In this document: piece after piece, positions 48,860-56,382 of the stretch
Layout of the letters: every line of letters starts with the position of its first letter
Position numbering within the stretch: position 1 is the stretch's first letter
NCBI GenBank assembly: GCA_050110875.1
Contig: CP188828.1
Coordinates: forward strand, 620,001-684,000
DNA length: 64,000 nucleotides
DNA from: Methyloligella sp050110875
GTDB taxonomy: Bacteria; Pseudomonadota; Alphaproteobacteria; Rhizobiales; Methyloligellaceae
Direction of reading: 5' to 3'
Translations under genes and position numbers: made by a program
Notes under the pieces: generated by a model
Told to the model about the DNA's origin: nothing
Seen by the model: the letters and a program-made list of their open reading frames with translations, nothing else
The model's database searches: none

Positions 48860-49492
48860 ATGGCTTGCTGTTCCGATCTCGACCCGGCCGAGACCGCCCG
48901 CTGGCGCGCGGTGCTGTGGGTGGCACTCGCCATCAACGCGGCGATGTTCGTCGTGGAACTGACCGCCGGGCTGCTCTCCGGCTCCGTCTCCCTGCTCGCC
49001 GACGGCATCGACTTCGCGGGCGATGCGGCGAATTACGCGATCAGCCTCGCCGTGGTGGGGCTGGCGCTGCAATGGCGGGCGCGGACGGCGCTGCTGAAAG
49101 GGGTCACCATGGCGGCGTTCGGGCTCTGGGTGATCGGACAGGCCGTGTGGCACTGGTGGACCGGCGTGGTGCCCGATGCGCCGGTGATGGGCGCGGTCGG
49201 CATGCTGGCGCTGGCCGCCAATGTGGGGGTCGCGGTGATGCTCTATCGCTACCGGGAGGGGGATTCCAACATGCGCTCGGTATGGATCTGCTCGCGCAAC
49301 GACGCCTATAGCAATCTGGCGGTGCTGGCCGCGGCGCTCGGCGTGTTCGGGACCGGCTCGGCCCTGCCCGATATCGCGGTCGCCGTGGTGATGGCGGGGC
49401 TGGCGCTGCACGGCAGCACGACGGTGATCCGCCATGCGCTGTCGGATCTGCGCAGCGCCGCGACGACGGCGCGGGAAGAACTTGCGCCCTAG
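48860..49492 (+). CDS. cation diffusion facilitator-like efflux protein
   Basis: A 210-residue membrane protein with six helices. It resembles the CDF/ZitB family: ALAINAAMFVVELTAGLLSGSVSLLADGIDFAGDAANY, of which LLADGIDFAGD has the HxxxD-like metal site (here D-x-x-x-D), and later VWICSRNDAYSNLAVLAA with the second-site Asp. Family function is proton-driven export of Zn, Co, Mn or Fe. It is shorter than the usual 300 residues because there is no C-terminal cytoplasmic metal-chaperone domain. Start at ATG 48860. Its stop overlaps that of the KTSC gene on the other strand by 4 bases. Confidence 0.85.
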   Translation: MACCSDLDPAETARWRAVLWVALAINAAMFVVELTAGLLSGSVSLLADGIDFAGDAANYAISLAVVGLALQWRARTALLKGVTMAAFGLWVIGQAVWHWWTGVVPDAPVMGAVGMLALAANVGVAVMLYRYREGDSNMRSVWICSRNDAYSNLAVLAAALGVFGTGSALPDIAVAVVMAGLALHGSTTVIRHALSDLRSAATTAREELAP

Positions 49493-49695
49493 CCCGCCTG
49501 GTCGAAGCGGCGGAACTGGTAGCGGTCGCGGATATTTTCGTTGAAATAGGCGCCTTTGGAGGGGGCGCCCGCAAGCTCGCGATAGACGATCTCGGGGACC
49601 TGCTCGTAGACATAGCGGCGGCCCGACTGGAAGATCACGGTCAGGCGTTCTCCTTCCACATCGTAGAAGAAGGTGCGGATGACGCTGGAGGGCAT
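49489..49695 (-). CDS. KTSC domain-containing protein
   Basis: 68 residues, nearly all KTSC domain: VIRTFFYDVEGERLTVIFQS, YVYEQVPEIVYRELAGAPSKGAYFNENI and the terminal RYQFRR. KTSC proteins are small beta-alpha proteins of unknown biochemical role, often linked to RNA or lysyl-tRNA synthetase in other architectures. The family name comes from its Lys-Thr-Ser-Cys motif. It is one of two tandem KTSC genes here on the same strand, this one being downstream. Confidence 0.88.
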   Translation of the reverse strand: MPSSVIRTFFYDVEGERLTVIFQSGRRYVYEQVPEIVYRELAGAPSKGAYFNENIRDRYQFRRFDQAG

Positions 49696-49813
49696 TTGCT
49701 CAAATCTCCAAGACCTCGGCGGCCGCGGAATGCGGCCTCACCAAGGATATGGTCTCGGAGAGGGAAAGGTTTAAGTCCCGGGCTTGCCGGCCGGGGCCGG
49801 GCTTTGCGCAAGC

Positions 49814-50062
49814 TCAGCTTGCGAAGGCCGGCACGCCCCGCATGGGATCCAGCACGTTGCCGGCGAAGGTCGAGGGATAGTTCTGACGGATATGGTCATT
49901 GTAGAAGCGCCCTTGAGAGGGTGCTTCCAGGAAGGCGCGGTAGACCTCTTCGCTCACCCCGTGGAAGCTATAGGTGCCGACATCGCGGAAGGTGATGTCC
50001 ATGGTCGACCGCTTCGCATCGTGCTCGACGTGAACGATGCTGCCAGAGTTCACGTAAGGCAT
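49814..50062 (-). CDS. KTSC domain-containing protein
   Basis: 82 residues: VNSGSIVHVEHDAKRSTMDI, the TYSFHGVSEEVYRAFLEAP block and SQGRFYNDHIRQNYPSTF, the same fold as the neighbouring KTSC protein but only moderately similar. It extends about 15 residues further, ending DPMRGVPAFAS. AGGAGAGG lies before the ATG at 50062. It is the upstream member of a pair, 118 bases from the next; the two may have arisen by duplication. Confidence 0.86.
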   Translation of the reverse strand: MPYVNSGSIVHVEHDAKRSTMDITFRDVGTYSFHGVSEEVYRAFLEAPSQGRFYNDHIRQNYPSTFAGNVLDPMRGVPAFAS

Positions 50063-50311
50063 AGAACCTCTCCTCATCCCATCTCACCGTCAGGGGACTC
50101 GCCCAGGCTTACGGACCGGAATCACGCGAACGCCACTCGGAAAGCGGGAAACGCCGGCACGATTTACTCCGGGAGGTCCCTGCTTACCCGGAAGACCCCT
50201 GCGCCGGGCCGGCGGCGATGCGCCGGCCGCGAAGGCCGCGCCCGATTCTTCGAGTCGTTTCAGCCTTCAAGACAGAAGTGTGACGCCGCAAAGTTCACGC
50301 CGTCAAGCAAA

Positions 50312-51559
50312 TCACGCGGTTCGCTCGGTTTCCTGCGCAGGCTGTTGCGTGTCCGCCTGGGCCTGCCGGTCGAGATAACCGTAGCGCTCCATATGGGGCT
50401 TCATGCGGTCCAAAATGCGCGCCTTAATGTCGCTGGGGAGCTCGTATTGGGACGTTTTGTGCTCGGCGCGGTTCTCCAGCAGAGCACGCATCTTGGGCTC
50501 GGCAACCGAGAAATCGCCGATGCCGAGCTTCTCGTATATCTCGCGCAAACGGCCAATCGGATCCTGCACCAGATCCTCGTAGCGGATCTCGTAGAGCCTG
50601 TCCTCCGGGATCAGATGACGGTCTTGCTGATAGCGCTCGGTCAGGCGCTGCATCATGTCGAGCACGTAATCGTCGAGCCAGCCATCGACGTAAGGCGGGT
50701 TGTGCAGCCCTTGAGTCGAATAGAGGGCGCGCCAAAGCTTCACCGTGGAGGGGAAGACGTCGAGCGGGTTGCGGGTGATGTAGATGAAACGGCCGTTGGG
50801 GAAGCGCTCCAGCAGGTAGCGCACCCGGGCGGAGTTGGCCGGCGATTTCAGGATCAGCGGCTTGTTATGGCGCACCATGAGGCGCTTGTAGAACCACATA
50901 TAAGCGTCAAACCAGGCCTTGCGCTTCTTCTCCGGTATCCCTTCGAAATCGACATAGTCGCTGTCGACGGGGCCGTGGCGGGGCCAGGCCATGGTGTTGA
51001 GGGGGCTGCCCTGGCCCAGCATGATGACGCCGAACTCTTCCTCTTGCGGCCGGTCGAAACCGACGGGCACGTCGTCCTGGGGCCGCTTCTTGGGCAACAG
51101 CACCTTCATGATGCGCGACAGGGTGCGCTCGGTGATCAGGAAGTGGTGCGGGAAGAAGCACTCGTAGGTGGTCGGATAGGCCGTGTTGGGATCGGAGGCC
51201 AACAGGTCGTGCAGGAAGGTGGTGCCGGTGCGCCAATGGCCGATGACGAAGACCGGCTCCTTGTCGAGCTTCACCTGCTTGATGCGGCGGCGGTAGATCA
51301 GCTCGCTCAGAAGATAGAGCGGCGTGTTGATCGGGCACCACAGGATGAGGGTCAGGACGTCCGGGATGCAGTTGGTGGTGAAGTCGAAGCGTCCGCGGGC
51401 GAACAGCTTCATCAGCGTGCCGAAGCGCATGCCGTACCACATGTAGAGCAGCTTGCCGCCATAGCGGTGGATGCCGAGGATTTTCTGCTTCGGCTTGCGC
51501 TTCTCGGCCTTCAGAGCGGCCTTCTCGGGATCGTCCGGAATCTTCTCGTAATCGGGCAC
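50312..51559 (-). CDS. sulfotransferase family protein
   Basis: 415 residues with the PAPS-binding 5'-phosphosulfate loop GHWRTGTTFLHDLL (about 106-119), a 3'-phosphate-binding block RFIYITRNPLDVFPS with an Arg and Ser, and conserved YPTTYECFFPHHF. Members of this bacterial group transfer sulfate to carbohydrates, lipids or proteins; the acceptor cannot be predicted. Start is GTG at 51559; cytoplasmic, no signal peptide, but with hydrophobic stretches around 70-85. The cckA gene lies next upstream on the same strand, 119 bases away. Confidence 0.88.
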   Translation of the reverse strand: MPDYEKIPDDPEKAALKAEKRKPKQKILGIHRYGGKLLYMWYGMRFGTLMKLFARGRFDFTTNCIPDVLTLILWCPINTPLYLLSELIYRRRIKQVKLDKEPVFVIGHWRTGTTFLHDLLASDPNTAYPTTYECFFPHHFLITERTLSRIMKVLLPKKRPQDDVPVGFDRPQEEEFGVIMLGQGSPLNTMAWPRHGPVDSDYVDFEGIPEKKRKAWFDAYMWFYKRLMVRHNKPLILKSPANSARVRYLLERFPNGRFIYITRNPLDVFPSTVKLWRALYSTQGLHNPPYVDGWLDDYVLDMMQRLTERYQQDRHLIPEDRLYEIRYEDLVQDPIGRLREIYEKLGIGDFSVAEPKMRALLENRAEHKTSQYELPSDIKARILDRMKPHMERYGYLDRQAQADTQQPAQETERTA

Positions 51560-51678
51560 GCGGGTATGGCTCCAGAAATCGGGCTGACGGTGCGGAAATA
51601 ATGCTCCGGCGTGTTAGCCGGGATTGGGCCCCAAGAAAACCCCTAAGGCGCATGGGAGGCAGGGCATGCGACCGCCGA

Positions 51679-54219
51679 TCAAGCCTCCAGCGCGTCTTTC
51701 ACGGCGGCGGCGAGCTGCTTCAGATCGAAGGGCTTCTGCAGGAACATGAAGGCCTCCTTCTCATCCAGATTGCGCTTGAAGGCGTCTTCCGCATAGCCGG
51801 AGATGAAAATGATACGCAGGTCGGGCTGCTGGCGGCGCAGCTCCTTCAGCAGGGTCGGTCCGTCCATCTCCGGCATCACCACGTCGGAGACCACGAGATC
51901 GACCTCGCCGTCATGCTCGTTGAAGACCTCGAGCGCCTCGGCGCCTGTGCCGGCCTGGAGCACGTTATAGCCGCGCTGGCCGAGGGCCCGGGCGGCGAAG
52001 CTGCGCACCGCATCCTCGTCCTCCACCAGAAGCACGGTGCCGCGCCCGGTAAGATCCTTGGCGGCCTCCCGCTTCTCCGGCTTCTCCTCCTCGACCTCTT
52101 CGGGCAGCGCCACGTGACGGGGCAGATAGACCCGCATGGAGGTGCCCTTCCCCGGCTCGCTCTCGGGGAAGATGAAGCCGCCGGTCTGCTTGACGATGCC
52201 GTAGACGGTGGACAGGCCGAGACCGGTGCCGCGGCCGACCTCCTTGGTGGAGAAGAAGGGATCGAAGATCTTCTGGATCACCTCCGCCGGCATGCCCTCG
52301 CCGGTGTCGGTGACCTCGATCTCGACATACTCGCCCGGGTCCAGATGCCGCTGGCCGAGCTCGCGGGAGGCGCGCTCGGAGATGTTCTTCGTCCGGATGG
52401 TGAGCTTGCCGCCGCCGGGCATGGCGTCGCGGGCGTTCACCGCCAGGTTGATGATCACCTGCTCCAGCTGGTGCTGATCGGCCTTTACGGGCCAGAGATC
52501 GCGGGCCTGCTCCAGCTCCAGCTCGATATTCTCGCCGAGCAGCCGGCCGAGCAGCGCTGACAATTCGGACACCAGATCGCCGATCTGCAGCACTTGCGGG
52601 CGCAAGGTCTGCTGGCGGGAGAAGGCAAGCAGCTGCCGCACCAGGCCGGCGGCCCGGTTGGCGTTCTGCTTGATGTTCATAATGTCTTTGAACGCCGGGT
52701 CGGTCGGGCGGTGGTTCTGGAGCAGGAAGTCCGAGAAGCCGATGATCGCGGTCAGCATGTTGTTGAAGTCGTGGGCGATGCCGCCGGCCATCTGGCCGAT
52801 GGCCTGCATCTTCTGGCTCTGGGCGATCTGGAGCTCCAGCACGCGCTGCTGGCTCGTGTCGATGGCATAGGCGATCGCGGCGTCCTTCTCGCCCTCCACC
52901 TGCTCGATCGGGCTCAAGAAAAGCCGGCCGCTCTTCTCGCCGTCATTGGCGAGTGTGAAATCCAGCGGCTCGATGAGACCTTGGCCGGCGATGGCGAGGT
53001 CCAGGGCCTTCTGGAAGGCCGCACTGCTCTCCTCATCCAGCAGGCTTCCCATCTCGGCGGCGCCTTCGGCCTTGTCGATGTCGCCGAAGAGGGTGGCGAA
53101 AGCCGCATTGCTGGCCGTGATGGCGCCGTCCTTGCTGATGGTGGCGATGGCGATGGGCGAGGACTGGAAGAGCCGGGCGAAGCGCAGCTCGGCGGACGCT
53201 GCCTCGTCCGCCTCTCCGGCCGCCCGGTTCAGCACCAGGGCATGGGCCCAACCCGTGTGGCTGCCACGCGGCAGGCGGTGAAGGATACGGACCGGCAGAT
53301 TGGTGCCATCGGCCTTCACCAGATCGAGATCGAAGCGGCGCGTGGCGCTCTGAGACGCGTTGCGGCCGGCACCGGCCAGCAGCGCCGCCCCGTCGCGGGA
53401 CATGATCTCGTCGAGCTTCAACCGGCTGGTCGCGGCATCGGACAGGTCCAACCCCAGCCATTGGGCCAAGGTCGCATTCAGATACTCGACATTGCCTTGC
53501 GCATCGGCAGTGAAGAAGCCGGCCGGCGCGTGATCGAGATAGGCGATCGCCTGCTGGACCTTCTCGAAGCTCTCCTCCTGATGCTGGCGCTCGTCGGTGA
53601 TCTCGTCGAGCTGCCAGACCACCAGACCCGCGCGGCGATCGGTCTCCGGGTGGCCCGGCATGGGCCGGACCGAGATGCGGAACCAGCGCGGCGCGACCGC
53701 ATCGTCATCCGTCGCCTCCCCCAGAGGCGGGAGGCGGAACTCTTCCTTCAGGGAACGGCCCTGCTGGGCGGCACGCGCCAGGCGGAAGATGGTTTCCGCG
53801 AGATGGGGATTGCCGGCGAAGGCGCGATCCGGCGCGGGCACCGATGCGTCGGGCTCGAGCCCCAAGAGATCGCGATAGCTTTCATTGGCGTAGAGCACGC
53901 GGCCGCCCGAATCGGCGATCAGCGCGCCTTGGGGCAGATTGTCGAGGAAGGCCTTGGCGATGTCGTTCTTCACCTGGCGCTGGCCGAAATGGAGAATGCC
54001 GACCGCTCCGGCGAACAGGCAAAACACGCCGATCACCGCCAGCCCTGCGAGTATGGCCAGCACGAACGGCTCGGCGATCTCGCGGGAGACCATGGCAAGC
54101 CCGACGGCGGCCACGGCGAGTCCAAGCGCCAGCAGCACGACGAGCCCGATACTTCCGTCGCGTTCGGTCCGGTCGGTCACAGGCTCTGAATAGCGCATCG
54201 GCGCTCCAATGTCGGTCAT
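51679..54219 (-). CDS. cckA: hybrid sensor histidine kinase CckA
   Basis: Central cell-cycle kinase of alphaproteobacteria that phosphorylates ChpT, CtrA and CpdR. The 846-residue product has two N-terminal membrane helices (about 24-41 and 50-72), PAS domains around 95-180, 230-340 and 340-440, a HisKA domain with the phosphorylated His at about 483 (GGIAHDFNNMLTAIIGFSDF), an ATPase domain with GTGLGLSTVYGIVKQTGG, and a C-terminal receiver with the phosphoacceptor Asp near 776 (DLVVSDVVMPEMDG). Length and order match CckA. It is adjacent to fliO in opposite orientation, an arrangement seen in other alphaproteobacteria. Confidence 0.96.
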   Translation of the reverse strand: MTDIGAPMRYSEPVTDRTERDGSIGLVVLLALGLAVAAVGLAMVSREIAEPFVLAILAGLAVIGVFCLFAGAVGILHFGQRQVKNDIAKAFLDNLPQGALIADSGGRVLYANESYRDLLGLEPDASVPAPDRAFAGNPHLAETIFRLARAAQQGRSLKEEFRLPPLGEATDDDAVAPRWFRISVRPMPGHPETDRRAGLVVWQLDEITDERQHQEESFEKVQQAIAYLDHAPAGFFTADAQGNVEYLNATLAQWLGLDLSDAATSRLKLDEIMSRDGAALLAGAGRNASQSATRRFDLDLVKADGTNLPVRILHRLPRGSHTGWAHALVLNRAAGEADEAASAELRFARLFQSSPIAIATISKDGAITASNAAFATLFGDIDKAEGAAEMGSLLDEESSAAFQKALDLAIAGQGLIEPLDFTLANDGEKSGRLFLSPIEQVEGEKDAAIAYAIDTSQQRVLELQIAQSQKMQAIGQMAGGIAHDFNNMLTAIIGFSDFLLQNHRPTDPAFKDIMNIKQNANRAAGLVRQLLAFSRQQTLRPQVLQIGDLVSELSALLGRLLGENIELELEQARDLWPVKADQHQLEQVIINLAVNARDAMPGGGKLTIRTKNISERASRELGQRHLDPGEYVEIEVTDTGEGMPAEVIQKIFDPFFSTKEVGRGTGLGLSTVYGIVKQTGGFIFPESEPGKGTSMRVYLPRHVALPEEVEEEKPEKREAAKDLTGRGTVLLVEDEDAVRSFAARALGQRGYNVLQAGTGAEALEVFNEHDGEVDLVVSDVVMPEMDGPTLLKELRRQQPDLRIIFISGYAEDAFKRNLDEKEAFMFLQKPFDLKQLAAAVKDALEA

Positions 54220-54543
54220 GGGTGAAAAACTATCCGATTCGCCCCCAAGTCGAGCCGGAGATTATGCCCAGAGGGCGGCAGAGAGATTGGTTCCAAACCA
54301 TTTGAATATCGCTAATTCCGGCGCTCGTTCGGCAGGCGGTCGCGGGTTCTCGCCCATGTAGACTTTCGCAAGGGTTTGCCTAAATCCTCTACTTGAGCGT
54401 AATCCTCTGCTACAAGGGCGCTGGCCGGAGCTTATTCGGGTCTTCGATACTTGGCGGTCTTGCGAATCGCCCATCGCCGACCCATCTCCCACGCCGAGCC
54501 GCGCGGGGCGGCGGCGCATGCGGCAGACTATCGCGAGGAAGGG
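54220..54543. other. divergent region between cckA and fliO
   Basis: 324 bases between two divergent genes. A direct repeat AATCCTCT occurs at 54383-54390 and 54401-54408, 18 bases apart. I looked for CtrA half sites (TTAA-N7-TTAA) and found no full match. A frame open through the last part belongs to no recognisable protein; fliO starts at 54544 after GAGGAAG. Confidence 0.5.
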
Positions 54544-54900
54544 ATGTCAGACACTAGCCAGCTGATCCTCGTCATCTCCACATTTCTCTTCGTCATCGCG
54601 CTGATCGCGCTGGCGGTGTGGGGATTCAAGGCGTTTTTCTCCAACGGCGCGAGCGGACCGAGCTTCTTCCGGAGCCGGGAACGCAGGCTCAACGTGGTCG
54701 AGAGCGTGACGATCGACGGCAAGCGAAAGCTGACCCTGATCCGCCGGGACGACAAGGAGCATCTGCTGATGCTGGGCGGGCCGGTCGATATCGTTATCGA
54801 AACGGGAATCGAGGCGCGGCAGCCCTTGGAGCATCCGCTGGAAGATGTCGTGATCGACCGCGGGGAGCCGCCGAAGCCGGCCGAGCCGGACTTCAACTAG
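54544..54900 (+). CDS. flagellar biosynthetic protein FliO-like
   Basis: 118 residues with one N-terminal membrane helix (about 6-27) and a cytoplasmic part RRLNVVESVTIDGKRKLTLI, RRDDKEHLLMLGGPVDIVIETGI, the FliO pattern of small beta-rich modules. FliO assists assembly of the flagellar export gate (FliP-FliQ-FliR). The match is by pattern and by position beside cckA; no other flagellar gene is in the window. Start ATG 54544, after GAGGAAGGG. Confidence 0.75.
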   Translation: MSDTSQLILVISTFLFVIALIALAVWGFKAFFSNGASGPSFFRSRERRLNVVESVTIDGKRKLTLIRRDDKEHLLMLGGPVDIVIETGIEARQPLEHPLEDVVIDRGEPPKPAEPDFN

Positions 54901-55019
54901 GATTTTTCCGACCTTCTCCTTCGACAGCACCGTTTTCTGATGCCTTGGCGGGGCATCGCGCGGCACTGCGGCCGACGATACCCGTTTAACGCGAATATTT
55001 CGCTGCGGCTTTAAGTCCT

Positions 55020-55286
55020 TCTTTTAACGAAAAGATTGACTGGTGCGGAAAAGCCACGGCGGTTTCTCTTGTGGGAAGGGCCGAAATAGGCTAAAAGGGA
55101 AATGGTCTTGCGGTAGCCACGCATAGCCTTGGCAAACGGGAGAAATAGTCGCCGGTAAGCTTCTGCCGTTTTCGCCGTAAGATCGCCGGCAGTTCCCTGC
55201 TAATGGTCCGACATCGGTTGGTTCAGCCAACCCTGTCAGTCCCCCAAAACCTCTCCACGCCCCGCTCCCCAGCGGGGCGTTTTTTT
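55020..55286 (+). ncRNA. possible structured non-coding RNA before a terminator
   Basis: About 250 bases after fliO contain no credible reading frame but show strong pairing. AGGGAA (55096-55101) pairs with TTCCCT (55193-55198), and directly inside the second arm CTGCCG (55163-55168) pairs with CGGCAG (55187-55192). GGTTGG/CCAACC (55217-55233) forms another hairpin. The segment is AT-richer than its neighbours and ends in a perfect intrinsic terminator at 55258-55286. It could equally be a long 3' untranslated region of fliO. It matches no RNA family that I recognise (tmRNA, 6S, RNase P and B12 riboswitch were looked for). Confidence 0.35.
55258..55286 (+). terminator. intrinsic terminator, first copy
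   Basis: CGCCCCGCT (55258-55266), CCCC loop, AGCGGGGCG (55271-55279) and seven T (55280-55286): a perfect 9-base stem with U tract. It is one of two tandem near-identical copies. Confidence 0.9.
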
Positions 55287-55375
55287 ATGGTTCGACGCCC
55301 GCCAGCGCGGGCTATTGGCCCCGCTCCCCAGCGGGGCTTTTTTATGGTTCGACGCCCGCCAGCGCGGGCTATTGG
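55260..55375 (+). repeat. tandem duplication of a double-hairpin unit
   Basis: Two nearly identical units, 55260-55318 (59 bases) and 55319-55375 (57 bases), each consist of the terminator hairpin, the linker ATGGTTCGAC, and a second hairpin GCCCGC-CAGC-GCGGGC (first copy 55297-55312). They differ by a G and a T at the end of the terminator. A third partial copy starts at 55376 (CCCCG). Confidence 0.95.
55318..55343 (+). terminator. intrinsic terminator, second copy
   Basis: GCCCCGCT (55318-55325), CCCC, AGCGGGGC (55330-55337) and six T (55338-55343). Same hairpin as at 55258, repeated 59 bases downstream. Confidence 0.85.
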
Positions 55376-55388
55376 CCCCGGCGGCGCT

Positions 55389-55502
55389 CCTCATGGTGAG
55401 GGCGATCGGCAAAGCCGATCGCGTCTCGAACCATGAGGCCACCACATTGCGTCCGCCCTTCTCTCCTTCGAGACACGCGCTTCGCGCGCACTCAGGATGA
55501 GG
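55389..55502. repeat. composite intergenic palindromic repeat
   Basis: Two inverted repeats in a row. The first (55389-55438) has outer arms CCTCATGGT and ACCATGAGG and an inner perfect 9-base stem GCGATCGGC (55402-55410) and GCCGATCGC (55414-55422) around AAA. The second (55465-55502) runs from CCTTCGAGAC to CTCAGGATGAGG with an inner GCGC/GCGC stem. Overall it is the same type as 35332-35420. Elements with these sequence blocks are, from memory, common in Bradyrhizobium-related genomes. Confidence 0.8.
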
Positions 55503-55602
55503 CGTTCGGGTGTTGGCTCTGGCGATTCAGGCTGAACGGTACGCAATAGGACGTTCGCGCCGAGTTGACCGCGGCGCGCGCATCCCGAAATGTTGTCCGG
55601 CC

Positions 55603-56382
55603 ATGGCGAGAACGCGAACAAGGCGATTCGTTTCAGTCCTCTGCGGGCTTCTCTTCACCCTGCCCGCAATCGCCGCCGGTTCCGACGCGATGCTCCCGAA
55701 GGGTTTCGTCTATCTGCACGACATCGATCCCACGATCCCGCAGGAGATGCGCTATGCGGGGCCGCACAATTTCACCGGCCGACCGGTCCCGGGCTACGAG
55801 GCGGCGGAATGCGTGCTGACGCGGCCGGCGGCGGAGGCGCTGAAGGCGGTACAGGAGGATCTCAAGCGGCAAGGTCTCTCTCTCAAGGTGTATGATTGCT
55901 ACCGGCCGGAGCAGGCCGTGGCCGCTTTCGTGGACTGGGCGAAGGAGCCGGCCGACCCGAAGGCCAAGCGCGTCTATTATCCCAACCTGCCGAAGAGCGC
56001 GCTGTTTCCGGACTATATCGCCACGCGCTCCGGGCATTCGCGGGGGAGCACGGTCGACGTCACCCTCGTCCCCCTCGAAGCGCCGCCTGACTCCGGCGAT
56101 CCTTCGAGTCCGGTTGCCTGCACCCGGGCCGATCCGGGCGACGGCAGCCTGGACATGGGGACGCGCTTCGATTGCTTCGACGCAAAGGCGAATACCGATG
56201 CGCCCGGCCTGACCGAAGCGCAGCGGCGCAACCGGACACGTCTCGTCGGCGCGATGAGGGCGCACGGCTTCGAGAACTACCCGAAGGAGTTCTGGCACTA
56301 CAGCTTTCAGCCGGAGCCTTATCCGGACCGATATTTCGACTTCCCCATCGCCCCGCGACCAACCGGCGACGAGTCGCGATGA
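55603..56382 (+). CDS. D-alanyl-D-alanine dipeptidase, VanX/DdpX type
   Basis: A 259-residue M15-family zinc peptidase. It has a signal peptide (about 1-26) and the VanX residues: Arg101 (YDCYRP), zinc ligands His145 and Asp152 in GHSRGSTVDVTL, the catalytic Glu229 and third ligand His232 in EFWHY. VanX cleaves D-Ala-D-Ala. A periplasmic form would recycle or use cell-wall peptides rather than give vancomycin resistance. ATG at 55603 is chosen since it begins the signal peptide. Its stop overlaps the MFS gene start (ATGA), so they are coupled. Confidence 0.9.
   Translation: MARTRTRRFVSVLCGLLFTLPAIAAGSDAMLPKGFVYLHDIDPTIPQEMRYAGPHNFTGRPVPGYEAAECVLTRPAAEALKAVQEDLKRQGLSLKVYDCYRPEQAVAAFVDWAKEPADPKAKRVYYPNLPKSALFPDYIATRSGHSRGSTVDVTLVPLEAPPDSGDPSSPVACTRADPGDGSLDMGTRFDCFDAKANTDAPGLTEAQRRNRTRLVGAMRAHGFENYPKEFWHYSFQPEPYPDRYFDFPIAPRPTGDESR

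Noticed and set aside
54220..54543. CtrA binding site in front of cckA or fliO.
   Set aside because: No TTAA-N7-TTAA-like sequence is found; only a short direct repeat AATCCTCT is present.
54901..55260. tmRNA coding piece, because of GCAAACGGG followed by AAATAG.
   Set aside because: The tag would not read Ala-Asn-Asp-Asn and no tRNA-like acceptor part is present.
55286..55312. T-arm of a tRNA, from GGTTCGAC.
   Set aside because: There is no 5-base stem around it and no other tRNA arm upstream.
55203..55436. A 77-codon frame with a duplicated MVRRPPARAIGP segment.
   Set aside because: The duplication is that of the terminator/hairpin unit; translation through two intrinsic terminators is not plausible.
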